A stretch of 64,000 nt of DNA from Neovahlkampfia damariscottae (GCA_016618085.1 JABLTG010000026.1:62001-126000); one strand, 5' to 3'; shown: positions 42,969 through 54,697, counted from the stretch's first letter. Translations and numbers: made by a program. The notes: a model not told the origin generated them from the sequence alone.

Positions 42969-44678
42969 CTAAAATTTATTGATATTTTCAGATATTTCAT
43001 CAATAAATAAATTATATTTTTCATTCCACATTGTAAACAAATCATCTTTTTCTTTTTCATTTAAACCACTATATTCTATTGAATTCATTGCCAATTTTTT
43101 CATTGATTTAAAATTCAAATTCCAATAAATTAAAGCAGCATAAAAATCATGAGTAACACCAGAATATCCAAATGATGCAGGATCGTCTGGACTCAAAACT
43201 ATAGGAATTGAATTTGATAGATATCCTATTCAAATTTAATTAGTTAATATCTTACCAATGGCAGGATGATTTCTTAAATCATGAATATAACCTAATGTAC
43301 TATTTGATATAGGACATATTTCTAAACAAATATTCTTTTTTTTAATCAAATCATAGAGTACAGGATATCTGAATAAATTGTATCCATGACCAATTCTGAT
43401 TGATCCATCAAGTAAAACTAAATCAAATAAATTTTCAACTTAAAAAAAAAAGAATTACATATTATTAGAAAAAAAGAATTACCTGGCCAAACAGATTCTC
43501 CACCATGCTAAGTTTTTAAAAATTAGACCAATGATATTACAAATCTAAATTTGAAATCAATTCCTTCTTTTTTTGCTTTTCTTCTTATTTTTAATGCATC
43601 TTTAATGTAATGTTTTGTATCAAATGCATTTTTATGATCTTCTTGACCAACAAGATCAAATCCGACAATAAAATCTTTAAATTTTTTTTGTAAATCAATG
43701 GACTGATTCATATGCTTTTTAACATTATTTGTATCAAATACTCTATAATGTTCATCAATTAATTTCATTCCCAAAAAATTTGATTTATTTTTTTCGACAA
43801 ATTCTTGGTTCAATTTAAAGAATTCACCAACATGTTCTTCCTTTGAATATTTCTTTTCTAAGTCATATAAATTACCTAAAGGAACATTAGTCTCAAGATA
43901 TTGAACATTATCTTCAACCAATGAATTCATTACTTCATTAAAAACTTCTTTGAAAACAGGTTTGTACCATTTCAAATCATCTGTCATGAAAAATGTATTT
44001 TGAAATTTGATCCATCTTGAATTTGGATCACCAATACAATCTTCTTTTGTTAATGTCCAATTATTTATTAAATCTTTGTTGAAGTTTTCGACATTGGATG
44101 ATTTATTCCTTAATTCTTGAAGTGATTCAAATCCTTCAGGTTTTTTGTCTATCGGAAAATATTTGATTTGATTTTTGACAAAATGTGGGTTTGAAATATT
44201 CATAAAACACTTTAAAATTGATTAAATTAGTCTTTTGTAGTTGGTTTTGTGTTACTTCTTTTTGATTTGTCAAATTATTTACTAAATTGTCGACATTTGG
44301 CATGGCTAAGAAATGTGAATGTAATATTGAACCCTATATTATTAATTAAATCGATGGAAACTTTTGGAAATTTTTTCAATAATTTGAAAATTGATGATTG
44401 TTCAATTTTTGGTTTTCTTTCAAAAAAATTAATTTCAGAAGGATAATAGAATTCCTTTTTTCCTTGTTCTATTTCTTCTTTTATCAATTTATCAAACAAA
44501 TTGCTCACCTAATTGTTAAGACCATGTAATTTTTTTTTACTTTTTGTTCTTTTGGAGACAGTTTAACCTTTGATTCAAATCTTAATTCATTTGATTTTTC
44601 AATTAACTTTTCTCTTTTTGAAAAGTAATTGTAGCTTCTTTGAATGGTTATTCGTTTTTTTTGGAGCAATGAATTCAT
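42969..44678 (-). CDS. Adenosine deaminase, ADGF/ADA2 (CECR1) type
   Basis: Hydrolyses adenosine to inosine. Six or so exons. Start ATG at 44678 (MNSLLQKKRITIQRSYNYF), 11 bp after CCAATCA. Metal and active-site motifs: PK-GSILHSHFLAMP (first HxH, spliced), HGGESVWP (usual 'HaGE'), IRIGHGYNLF, LEICPISNSTLGY, and LSPDDPASFGYSGVTHDFY. The last is diagnostic of ADGF/ADA2 rather than ADA1. All metal-binding residues appear present. Most ADGFs are secreted, but this N-terminus has no signal peptide, so it may be intracellular or use another route. Confidence 0.85.
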
Positions 44679-44755
44679 GATCAAAATGATTGGATAGGAG
44701 TCTGCTTTGAATAAAAAATCTTTTTGTTGAGTACATTCAAACTTTATTGAAATTA

Positions 44756-46496
44756 CTAAAAATTGTCAATTTGGAATTTGTTTTTTGATTTAATTTCAGA
44801 TAGTTTTTGGGTATGATAAATTTGAAGTAACTTTGGTAAAAATTCAACTTCTTCTCTAAGGGTATAAAACAATTGTTGATCACGAAAAGGTTGATCACAA
44901 TTTACTGAATCAAAGGCTTTTAATTGACGAATAGATTCTCCAAGAACTGTTGCACCATATCTATCTAAATTTAAATCAGAATAATTCTTCAAAATCCAAT
45001 CAATCACTTCATTACCTGCAAATACGTCTTTTAATATTCTGAACTTGTGAATTCTATTTTTGATAGTAACATAATTTTCACTGTGCTTCCCAAATGCTGT
45101 GTCATAAAATTTTTTCACAAAAATAGCGTCATTCACTGATGCATGAACTTTCTTGAAAATAACAAACTTCTTTGTCATTTCTGTCGTAAATTCTTCATTG
45201 GAATCTTCGAAATTTTGAGAAGTGAATTTGAATATTTCCTTATTATCGGATATATTTCTATCTGGAATGGAATTATGTTCTATAACACCAATATCAACTA
45301 AACATTGTAAATTTAACAAAATTTCTTCTGAATTCATTTTTGGAAATGAATTTTGTTTTGAGTTCCACAATTCAATCGCATCAATTCCTTCACAGATCAC
45401 AAAGCTGGATAATTTTCCCATCTTCAATTTTACAATACCTCTACTAATCATAAAATCAATGATATCTGATAAAAATTGTTTAAACTTTTGTTAAAATTAA
45501 CTATTCACTTACTTCATCATTTTTCAATTTTATGATGAAAAAATCTCTCTTCCATATTGATAAATATTTTGAAGAATTTTGATTGAAGTTGAAATTTTGA
45601 TTTTTTATTGAATCTTCTTCAAGAATTGGACTATCTAAAGGGGTATCAACAGAAGAATGTCTATTAGCAAACATTGTTTTTGTTCTTGGACTGTTTCTCA
45701 ATTCTCTTGGTGATTTTGATTTTGGTGTTAAATCTTCTTTGATAGTTGTCAGATGTGAATATTCTTGTAATTGTGCTTTGACTTCTTTAACATTGAAAAG
45801 ATCTTGAAAATTTTTGATAAAATATTTCATCAATAATTTTGATTTTTCTGATAAATCTAAATAATTTTTTATAGCTAAATTGCTGCCTTTAACAAGTCCT
45901 GTTTTTTTTAAATCCAATCTGGTTAAATTGATTGAAAACAATAATGCTAAATGTTCAGTGCTTGTTTGGTTAATTGAATTATTTGAGTAAATGTCATATA
46001 AAAAAGCTAATAACAGACCAAGTGATCTATATTTTTCATCAAACAAATCAGTTTTTATCATTTTTTTAAATTTCGAATTTCGTTCAGACCTTTCAAGATT
46101 TTCATCTATTTTTTTAATAATTTTTTTCTACCTTCCAGGTATTTGATATATTCTGTTATATCATCAAAAAGTGGTTTTCTTGAGTCATGAAAAATTCTTT
46201 TCAACAATTCACATACCAGGTCAAAGTCTCTTTCTTTGCACTGAAATTATTGTTAAATGAAGAAAAAAATACTGAAGAGAATCTAAAATCATCTTTTTGT
46301 GTTTTAGAAATTAATTCATCAACTTGTGTCATTTTTTGTGGCATTTTGAAAATTCCAACTTTTTTTGAAGCCTCTGTTTATATTAATAAGAATAATATCA
46401 AAATATCAAACCATATTCTTTCAACCAGTTGATGATTTTACATTGAATAATTATTGTTTCTTCTGAGATTTCTCGACCAAAAATTGCGAACCTCAT
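44756..46496 (-). CDS. RhoGAP-like and DEP-domain protein
   Basis: About five or six exons; exon 1 starts at 46496 (MRFAIFGREISEETIII), 33 bp after CCAATCAAA. The central part has a RhoGAP-like outline (LGLLLAFLYDIYSNN, TSTEHLALLFSINLTR, as in 'm...nLA.vfgp.l') but the arginine finger was not located. The C-terminal part holds a DEP-type module: FRILKDVFAGNEVIDWILKN, DRYGATVLGESIRQLKAFDS, QLFYTLREEVEFLP. A more degenerate copy precedes it. The domain set resembles DEPDC1-type proteins. It is likely a membrane-associated Rho/Rab signalling regulator; GAP activity is unproven. Confidence 0.6.
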
Positions 46497-46599
46497 GTTT
46501 GCAAAAAGAAGAAGAAACAAAGAATTTGATTGGATGTCCAACAGAAGAACAAAAATAGAATAATATTTTGTGGAATTAGAAATTTTTATTTTTTGGAAA

Positions 46600-47035
46600 C
46601 TCAATTACGACTGCTTCATTAAAAGGTGTAGAATATATGAAGCATTGAAGAATTAATGAATGTAGTGGATTTTTCATTTGAATGTTCAATATGTGACGAA
46701 CCACCTGGCAAAAATTAATAAAAATAAATCAAACATGATGTGTGGTGATGTCCAAATATATGATATCTTGGTTTTACCTTCATGACTTTATCCAACAAAT
46801 TTTTACAACCATTATTTCCATCACAAAAACCAAAAGGCATTCCATGAGTAATCAAAACATCAATATCATTTGGAATCAATTCTAACTATTCCTTTAATTC
46901 ATTTGAATTTCGGTTTTTTTGAAATGCACGATTTTGTGATTTCCAAGTTAACGAAATTGGTGATCCAAAGAATCTGACACCTTCAATCACAGCTGAATTA
47001 TTCTTTGACTTTTCGTGCTTTTCGTTATTTTAAAT
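46600..47035 (-). pseudogene. Decayed MPPED-type metallophosphoesterase
   Basis: The C-terminal half of an MPPED1/2-like phosphoesterase is readable: EGVRFFGSPISLTWKSQNRAF, IPNDIDVLITHGMPFG (usual 'diLiTHgPP'), YHIFGHHHTSCG (usual 'H.fGHiHe'), TTFINSSML. But the N-terminal metal-binding part is missing. A TAG stop interrupts the reading frame just before LELIPND. Near the end the frame shifts, since STPFNEAVVIEFPK is read in another frame. No intron fits either break. Probably inactive. Confidence 0.7.
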
Positions 47036-47061
47036 ATTAGTTTTGTCGATTTTCATTTGGA

Positions 47062-47536
47062 ATGGGTTATTTTCATCCTAAAGCAACAGACATTCCTGAA
47101 TTATCACAACAAGATACTTGCGAAGTTCAAATGAAAAATTTCGGAAAAATTTGGAAAGAACAAAAGAAGAAATCACTTTTAACGAACTCTTTTGAAAAAT
47201 AATATTTGGAGAATAGTGGAATCTGGAATAATTTGCTTTACAGTACTTTTAATTCAAATAACAACACCTATTTTGCTCAATAATTTTTTCAAATTTCTTT
47301 CAGATGCATTCAATGGATGGAACTGGTCAAATATCAATAGGTATCGAGTTAGCTTGCTCAATTTTCTTTCTTTCTTTGCTCAAAATCACTCTGGAATGTC
47401 AATATTTTTTGTAATATTAATATTACTAAAGAAAAGTGTTCTCGGAAGAAGTGATGTCAGAATTAAAAATGGATTGAAATCACCTCAATATCAAGAATTT
47501 ATTGAAATTATTTTAACGCAAGAGAATCCATATTAG
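47062..47536 (+). pseudogene. 5' fragment of an ABCC-type ABC transporter, frameshifted
   Basis: It begins MGYFHPKATDIPELSQQDTC, then FGKIWKEQKKKSLLTNSF, matching the linker before the first membrane domain of ABCC (MRP) transporters. The frame then breaks (in-frame TAA) and continues in another frame as WRIVESGIICFTVLLIQITT, PILLNNFFKFLSDAF, and later VLGRSDVRIKNGL. Only the first few transmembrane helices remain; both ATPase domains are absent. The tail overlaps the 3' end of the convergent glutathione synthetase gene. Confidence 0.7.
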
Positions 47537-49023
47537 CAACACCTGAAGCAACACCACCATCTTCATGATGTTCTAATTTTGTTCTCAATAAATATCCAGC
47601 GTATTCATTTAAAATGATTTTTTTTTCATCACCCAAGAAAGTACCAAAAATACCTAATTCACTGACAGATTTACCAGATATAATATTTCCTTCTCTTAAC
47701 ATCATTGAATCAAATGGTAATGGTTTAATTTTTTGCATTAAAATATACTCTTTTCTTTGTTCGTTTGTGATTGTTTCTAAGAATTTCTTCATTGCATCAC
47801 CGTGAACTAAATTACCACCACCTTCTCTTTGAGGTTTTACAACATATAAATCAGTATTCTTAATTGCTTTTTCAATCATTTCATCATTATTTTCTAAATC
47901 CCAAATTCCAGTGAAAACTTCTTTTAAAAGAGCACCTTCTTCTTTTGTGACATACTTTTCTAATAAATCTGTTTTTGTTAATAATTGTTGTATTTTTTTT
48001 GTTCCACATAATTGATATGCAATTGAAGGACATTTAATAGCAGTTGATCTTTCAATCATTAATCTTGACTTCCATTCATTATCAGTTGGATAATCATTTG
48101 GTGTATATCCGGCTCTAAAATAGAAAACACTAATCACTTTTCCATTAAATGTAATTTCATTTGTTTCTGAATTCATTTCACATTTTTCAAGAATTTCTTT
48201 GAATGTTAATCTTTGAACTTGAAGTTGATATTTTTCCCATAAGTAATGTTCTAAATGTTTTTGATCTCCAATATTTCTTTCATGTTCTTGAATAACAAAA
48301 ATAACAATATCACTTTAAAAATTGTTAAAAAATTATTCAAATAGAAAACCCTTTTCCAAATGAGTCATGTGCCACTTTAATTGAATCTGGTACATCATTA
48401 TATGAATTTGATAATTCAATTTGATGATTTTCATACATTTTATTGATACATGGAAATCTTTCAGTGATATATTTGTGAAGTTGATTAGTTTTTGATGACA
48501 TTGATCCAAATCCAGAAGAAATCATATTAATTTCAACTTGATATGGGATATGAACATCTTCATTTTTATCATAATGAAACATATAATCAGATCTATGAAT
48601 TCCAAGATATTTCTTTTGTTTTATACCTTCTTTTTGGATAGTTTCATAAATGTTTAATAAATTTTTGAGAAATTCATCTGACGCAGCAGCACTTTCATGT
48701 TTTTAATATTTTCTTTTTTTCTTACTCTTTTAAACTTGAATGAATAAAATCAAAATCTCTAGCAACTCTATCACGACATAAAGACATGATTGGCATGATT
48801 AATTTCAATTTCTCAAATGTTTTACGGTTCAACTTTGAAGGAAACATCGTTGTTGGAAGGGCTATATATAAATGGTTCGAATCTGTTTCGTTTTTTGGTG
48901 CTTTCATTATTATTCTATTTAAATAGTGAGTTATTAATATGAATTTTTGTACCCATTTGTAAGTTCATAACTTTCAATTGCTTCACACAATTCTTCTAAC
49001 TCTGTTGTTGTAAAAATTTTCAT
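47508..49023 (-). CDS. GSS: Glutathione synthetase (eukaryotic type)
   Basis: Joins gamma-glutamylcysteine and glycine using ATP. About five exons. Start ATG at 49023 (MKIFTTTELEELCEAIESYE), spliced to IIMKAPKNETDSNHLYIALP. Family motifs: VEINMISSGFGSMSSKT (substrate loop), FYFRAGYTPNDYPTDNEWKS, ERSTAIKCPSIAYQLCGTKK, VVKPQREGGGNLVHG (glycine-rich ATP loop) and the C-terminal HHEDGGVASGVANMDSLALK (alanine-rich lid). Catalytic regions appear intact. It is divergent from XPC/Rad4 with only 37 bp between the two ATGs. Confidence 0.92.
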
Positions 49024-49060
49024 TTCTTGTTTGACCAATAAGAACAACTCCGCATCTTGA
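49024..49060. promoter_or_regulatory. 37-bp bidirectional promoter with one CCAAT box
   Basis: The whole space between the start codons of glutathione synthetase (49023, minus) and XPC/Rad4 (49061, plus). It contains TTGACCAATA at 49031-49040 and nothing else recognisable. Both 5' untranslated regions must be very short. Confidence 0.55.
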
Positions 49061-50978
49061 ATGAAAAGAAAAAAAGAAATCGAAGGAAAAAAAATTTCAC
49101 CAAAAAAAGTAAAGATTGATGAAAATGTAATGGTTGATTTGGAAAATCAATCAAAAAAAGCAATTAAACAAGTGTTGGATAAAAAGAAAAAAAAAGAAAA
49201 CGAACAACAAGAAGAAGATGATGTTTTTAAGAGCATTTCAGAAGATGAAGATGAAATTTTTGAGGATGTAGATACTAATAATTCGGAGATCATGGAAGAG
49301 GAAGAATTGATTATTGACATGGAAGCAACTGAGAAAAAACCAAAAAAAAGAAAAGGTTCCAGTGCTCCAAGAAGGACTAAATTGGATGAATTTATCACTG
49401 TCAATGTTTATAAGTTGTTTTTGATTAAAAAACTGAAAAAAATGGTCAATCTTCATCAACAAATGGAAAATGAAGAAATTCGTGTAATTTTTGGAAAAAC
49501 ATCATTTTAATTTTTAGGGAATCTTGTTCTCTATTTTACCAAAAGAACTCCATTTTATGTCAGACTCAAAAAAGGATTTAAAGAAAATTCACTCGTGGAT
49601 GTTTGAACATTTTGAATTGAAGAATGACAAACAAACAGATCAACAATCAATTGGAACTTTGAAAAATGGAATCATCGAAAATAAACTTAATGAATATCAA
49701 TATTTATACGTAAAAAGTTCAATAGTCTAAAGTTCTTTAAGGTATTCTTGATTCTCTGCAGAATTTTCAATTTCATTTCAAGAATTATTTTCACTGTTGA
49801 TTTTGACAGTAAATTGATATTATTTGAAAATATAAAATTAAAAAAATGTTGGATTGATGTTTATTCAACAAAAGAAAATGATTGGATCCGTAAATGAACA
49901 AAAATAGTCCTAACCAAATTTAGCATTTGATTCATTTCAGAAATTCAAACAACCAGAAAAAATTAAACATGAATATCCTGTATTTTCCATTGCTATTTCA
50001 AAACAAGATTATGTTAGTGATGTCACTTTGAAATATTTAAATGTACAACAAGCAAAAAAAGCAGTTTTCATTCAAAATAGATTCTCAGAAATTTCATTAT
50101 TTTTGACTCGATATTTGAAAGAAAATTATCAAATTTTAGCTGATCCCGATTATGAGAATGTATTAAATGAAGAAAATGAAGAAATTCAAAATCAGATTTT
50201 ATCAGATTCCCAAGAAATGCCAAAGACATTAAATGATTTCAAAAATCATCCTGTGTTCGAATTTCTATTATTTTTAATTCTTTGAGTAGATATTTTCTGG
50301 AAAAGAATTTAGGAAAATATCAAGCAATATATCCTGAAGACACAAAACCTGTTGATTATTTTGGTAAAGATAAAATTGCTGTTTTTCTGAAAACTAATGT
50401 TGTTGATCTTCATCAGAAGGATATTTGGCCAAAATATGGAAGAATTGTGAAAAAAAATGAAAAATCATATAAAGTTGTAAAAGCATCAGGAATGAGCAGC
50501 AAAATGTGCTCTGAGTTATTTGGTGAATGGCAAACAGAAATGGGAATTCGACCTATTGCAAAAGATGTAATGATTTATATATAACATTAACATTATTAAA
50601 AGGGAATTGTTCCAAAAAATGAAAGAGGTCAAGTTGATTTATGGGCTGATTGTTTAATTCCTGTTGGTGTGGTTCATTTAGAACATCCAAGAATGTCACT
50701 TGTTGCAAAGAAATTAGGAATCGATTATGCACCTGCAATGTTAGGATTTGAAGTGAGAAAAAGACATTCTATTCCAAATATTAGAGGTATTGTTGTATGT
50801 GAAGAATTTAAAGATACATTGATTGATGCATATGAAGAAGCGGAATCAAGTAAAACAATTTGTGATTTAACATTCTTTAGAACGAATTGAAAAAAAAGAA
50901 AAAGAATTTAGGACAAAAGGAATGAAAAATTGGAGAAAATTGATGAATATTTTGATAGAAAGATCAAAAATGGATTAA
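49061..50978 (+). CDS. XPC: XPC/Rad4 nucleotide-excision-repair damage sensor
   Basis: Recognises helix-distorting DNA lesions and starts global-genome repair. About seven exons. N-terminal acidic/basic tail (KKRKGSSAPRRTKLDEF). The transglutaminase-like part is divergent. BHD1-3 domains are clear: LNDFKNHPVF with RYFLEKNLGKYQAIYPEDTK, LHQKDIWPKYGRIVKKNEK, LFGEWQTEMGIRPIAKD, GIVPKNERGQVDLWADCLIP, and KLGIDYAPAMLGFEVRKRHS with RGIVVCEEFKDTLIDAYEEA. The last intron joins EAES to KRIEKKEKEFRTKGMKNWRK, the typical XPC C-terminus; without that splice a premature stop would occur. Shares its promoter with GSS. Confidence 0.88.
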
Positions 50979-50994
50979 TTTTCTGTTGTAGAGT

Positions 50995-51004
50995 TTGACC
51001 AATA
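50995..51004 (+). promoter_or_regulatory. CCAAT-type box before enolase-phosphatase
   Basis: TTGACCAATA, 29 bp before the ATG at 51034. Confidence 0.45.
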
Positions 51005-51033
51005 AAATTTCTTCATTTTCAAAAATTTAACAC

Positions 51034-51938
51034 ATGAGTGAAAGTGTACCTGAAACACCAACCGTTGGTAAAACTAAAAAGAGAAAATTATCTCTTAAAG
51101 ATACTAAAAAGAAAAAAAATAAAAAAGAAAAACTACAAGAGAGTTACCAAAAAATTATTCTGGACATCGAAGGAACAACTACACCAATAACTTTTGTTCA
51201 TTATGTCCTGTTTCCATATGTTAGAAATAATGTAAAAGTATTTTTAGAAAAGACATTTGATACAAAACAAACAACTGAAGATGTTGAAAAAATAAAATCA
51301 CAAGCAAAAGAAGATTTAGATTCTACAGACCACAAAGAGGCTCCTCAAATTGATTCAAAAGAAAAAACTGAAATTATTGAACAAGTTGTGTCCAACATTT
51401 TTTGGAATATGGACAAAGACAGAAAGATGGCTGCTTTAAAATCGTTACAAGGTCATATCTGGGAGGAAGCATATCAACAAGGTGAAATTAAAGGTATTGT
51501 GTATAAAGATGTTGTTAAAGCATTAAAGAGATGGAAAAAACAATCAAAAGAAGTTTACATTTATTCTTCAGGTTCAGTTTATGCTCAAAAATTATTATTT
51601 GGTCATTCTGACAACGAAAAAGAACCTGATTTATTAAAGTATATCAAAGGACATTATGATACAGGTAAAGTCACATTTAATTATTAATTTTTTTAAATTT
51701 AGTTCATCCAGGTTCTAAACTTGAAGTTTCAAGTTATGAAACTATTTTAAAAGAAATTTCTAGTGAAAAGAAGACCAGATCAACCAATTCTGGAATTTTA
51801 TTTGTCACAGATAACATTTTAGAAGCTGAGGCTTCCAAGAAAGCAGGAATTGTCACTGTTTTGAGTGTCAGAGAAGGGAATAAAGAACTTCCTGAAGATC
51901 ATGGGTTTTTAGAAGTATACAATTATGATCAATTATAA
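51034..51938 (+). CDS. ENOPH1: Enolase-phosphatase E1 (methionine salvage)
   Basis: Bifunctional HAD-family enzyme that enolises and dephosphorylates 2,3-diketo-5-methylthiopentyl-1-phosphate. Two exons; intron 51665-51702 (38 nt). The N-terminus has an extra basic extension (KTKKRKLSLKDTKKKKNKK), likely a nuclear signal, as seen in some homologs. HAD motifs: ILDIEGTTTPITFVHYVLFP (motif I, DxEGT), YIYSSGSVYAQKLLFGHS (motif II, SSGS), GHYDTG, and ILFVTDNILEAEASKKAG (motif IV). LQGHIWEEAY is a family signature. Intact. Confidence 0.93.
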
Positions 51939-52016
51939 AAAAAGAATAAAAGAAATTCAATTTTGATTTCCACCAATCAGTTGACAAAAGAAACTGTCAT
52001 ATTTGATTCTTTTTCA

Positions 52017-52932
52017 ATGAATTCATTGAGTGAAGGAGATTTGAGTGAAAAAATAAAATATCCTACAATATGGTTAAAAACAATAGATTTTTTAGAACTG
52101 AGCACCTCTGAAGTAACAAAACCAAAAAATTAAAATTCAAAAAGTTTTTTTTGTTTTTAGAAGATTTAATTGATTTATTCAACAAAGAAAATTTAGTCAC
52201 AGAAAGGAAAGTGAAATCTAAATCTGAAAATTGTTTTCTTGGTAAGATAATTGAATTTTGTTTTAAAAATACAAAGCAAATGATGTCATTGATAACATTC
52301 AAGTTTGGAAACAAAAAACTGTAAATTTTTCAGATACAAATTCAATAATTTTATTTTTTCAATTTTTAATTGATCTTGGGGCCATAGAAAATTGTGCAAA
52401 TCGAAGAAAACCTTTCAACTACTCAAATTCACCTTTTAAATTCACTTTATCATTTAATAATGAAACAATGATAAAAGCATATATCATTCAAATTGCTGAC
52501 AATTTTGAAAAATATAAAATTGTTCGAAAATTATTGGTCAATCCAAAAAATATTTTCGACTTCCATCAACAAGCACTTGATTCATTAGATTTCCAACAAA
52601 TCAAACAAGGATTTAAAACTTATAAATATGGATTTCAAACAACAGATTTGATAATTTGGATAAAAATTGATAAATACCCACAATTGAATACAACATACGG
52701 TGCTGAACTATTAGGGGAATGCATGAGACAATTGAAATTATTTTCAATTCTTAAAAATGGAGATTGTTTTGAAAATAATATATCAACAACATATTCTTTA
52801 AAATCAAAAGAAGAATTTGAACCAATTTATTCAATCATTGAAGAATCTAAAGATTGGAAAGATTGTTTGAGATTGAATGAGAAGAAAAAAAGGAGAAGTA
52901 CATTTTTTAAAAGCTTTGAAGAAGAGTTTTAA
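52017..52932 (+). CDS. DEP-domain protein
   Basis: Start suggested at 52017 (MNSLSEGDLSEKIKYPTIW), about 42 bp after CCACCAATCAG. The join to the second exon (about 52161 on) is unresolved, as the obvious splice breaks frame. The second half is DEP-like: GFKTYKYGFQTTDLIIWIKI, TYGAELLGECMRQLKLFSIL, TYSLKSKEEFEPIYSI. This closely parallels the C-terminal DEP module of the RhoGAP-like gene at 44.8-46.5 kb, so the two are probably paralogs. DEP domains usually target proteins to membranes or G-protein complexes. Short basic C-terminus (KKKRRSTFFKS). Confidence 0.6.
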
Positions 52933-52951
52933 TAATTTTGTATGATAAAAT

Positions 52952-54697
52952 TTATTCTAATGAATGTTCTTTCGTTTTCATTGATCCTGCTTTTCCAAAT
53001 TCAATATATGCTTGACCTGTTTGTTTTTGAATCTTTTGTAATGTTTCAACAGATTTCAAAGGTGTATCAGTTGAAGACATTTTATTAATTTTCTGTTGTT
53101 GTTCAAATTGTCTTCTTTCTTTTTCAAGTTTATTTTTTCCAGGCATTTTATTGTGAAATTTTTGTGTCATTTGTTTCCAAGATTTCTTTTCATCCATAAC
53201 CTGACCAAATCTATCTTTTCTTTCAATTTTAATTTCAGGAACATCATCATCATAATTAATTTCATTTGAATATTTGATCTTTTTAGCTTTTGGTTTTTCA
53301 TCTGATTTCTCTAAGAATTGATCAGCAAATTGAAGTGCTGCTGCAAGACCTGATGCAACTAAAGGCTCTTCAAATACATCTTCATCTTTTTTTGAAGATG
53401 ATGAAGATGCAACTGGTATTTTTAAATTTAATTCTTCTCTTTCTTCAATTTCCATTTTTTCTTCTCTTTTTATTTTAGGTTTTTTTATTTCAATTTTAGT
53501 TGGTTTATCTATTTTTATTGACTTTACAAATTCTTCTGTTGAATTTAAATATTTTGAATTGGAATTCAATTTTTCATTTTCTTCTTCTTCTTTTGAAATT
53601 TCTTTAACTTTTTGTGTTATATTTTGAAATTCTTTAAATTGATTCAATTGTTGATTTCTTTGTTTTTCAAATTTTTCATCAATCTCTTCTTGATGATTCT
53701 TTAATAAAAACTTTGATTTTAATTCAGCTTTTTCAACTGCATTTTTATAACCAATTTCCCTTTCAATTGTTTTTTTATCTTCTTTTTCTATTTGTCTGTT
53801 TCTTCTTGAACCATGATCTTTTTTATCATCAACATTTTCATCCAATGATATTTCAACATTTCTAATTTTTTTTTCTTTTATTTTTCTTTTTTTAACTTTA
53901 ACTTTTTCTGTTTTATATTCAGACATAAATTTCTTTTCATCATCTAAATCGTAAATCATTTTTGAGTCATCTATTTTTTCATTCATTTTTGATGATGAAT
54001 TCATTGATTTATTTCTATCATTTATTTTGAATTTCTTTTTTGATTCTTCAAATGTTTCATTGTCATATTGATTTAATAAACTAGTTTCTGGATTATCAAT
54101 TGAGTCATAAACATTATAAGATAAACTTCTTTTTTCTTGTTTTTTGTTGTAATTTCTTTTTTCTTCTTCTCTTAATTCTACATTTTCTAATTCATCTTCA
54201 CCTTCATCCATCATATCTTTATCTGCTAAAGTTAATATTATAGGATTCTCTCCGATTAATTCTTCATCATGAGCTATGGTTATACCATTTAAATCTATAT
54301 TTTGTTCTCGTTCCGCTTCTTCTTGTTCCATTTTCTTCAGTTTTTCTGCTGCTAATTTTTTTTCTTTTTCTAATTTTCTACTTTTTGCGACAAAAGCAGC
54401 AGCGTCGTCTTCTGAATCCGAAGAACTCTCGCCTAATGTTTTGGTTCTTTTTAATTCTCTTTCTTTTCTTAACCATTTTGCTTTTTCTATTCTTGATTTA
54501 ATGTCTTCTACATCTTGTGTTCTTTGAGCTGGTTTATGAATTTCTTTTTCCGAAATTTTTGTTTCAGTTTCTTCAGCATTTAACGGTTTGAGTCCTAAAG
54601 AAACTCTGAGAGCATTTGTTTCTTCAATAGAGAGTGATAAAGTTCCATCTCCATTCATTTTCATTTGCGGAGTTTTGGTCTGCTGTTCGCTCATCAT
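52952..54697 (-). CDS. SART1: SART1/Snu66, U4/U6.U5 tri-snRNP protein
   Basis: Core tri-snRNP factor needed for spliceosome activation. About 581 aa, intronless. The start ATG at 54697 (MMSEQQTKTPQM) lies about 40 bp after a CCAATTG box; the upstream in-frame extension is hydrophobic and unlikely. Signatures: LSIEETNALRVSLGLKPLN, DLNGITIAHDEELIGENPI with ILTLADKDMMD, EDELENVELREEEK, a long Lys/Glu-rich helix, VASGLAAALQFAD, and the C-terminal MPGKNKLEKERRQFEQQQK, GQAYIEFGKAGSM. Shorter than human SART1 (800 aa) but complete in order. Confidence 0.92.
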   Translation of the reverse strand: MMSEQQTKTPQMKMNGDGTLSLSIEETNALRVSLGLKPLNAEETETKISEKEIHKPAQRTQDVEDIKSRIEKAKWLRKERELKRTKTLGESSSDSEDDAAAFVAKSRKLEKEKKLAAEKLKKMEQEEAEREQNIDLNGITIAHDEELIGENPIILTLADKDMMDEGEDELENVELREEEKRNYNKKQEKRSLSYNVYDSIDNPETSLLNQYDNETFEESKKKFKINDRNKSMNSSSKMNEKIDDSKMIYDLDDEKKFMSEYKTEKVKVKKRKIKEKKIRNVEISLDENVDDKKDHGSRRNRQIEKEDKKTIEREIGYKNAVEKAELKSKFLLKNHQEEIDEKFEKQRNQQLNQFKEFQNITQKVKEISKEEEENEKLNSNSKYLNSTEEFVKSIKIDKPTKIEIKKPKIKREEKMEIEEREELNLKIPVASSSSSKKDEDVFEEPLVASGLAAALQFADQFLEKSDEKPKAKKIKYSNEINYDDDVPEIKIERKDRFGQVMDEKKSWKQMTQKFHNKMPGKNKLEKERRQFEQQQKINKMSSTDTPLKSVETLQKIQKQTGQAYIEFGKAGSMKTKEHSLE

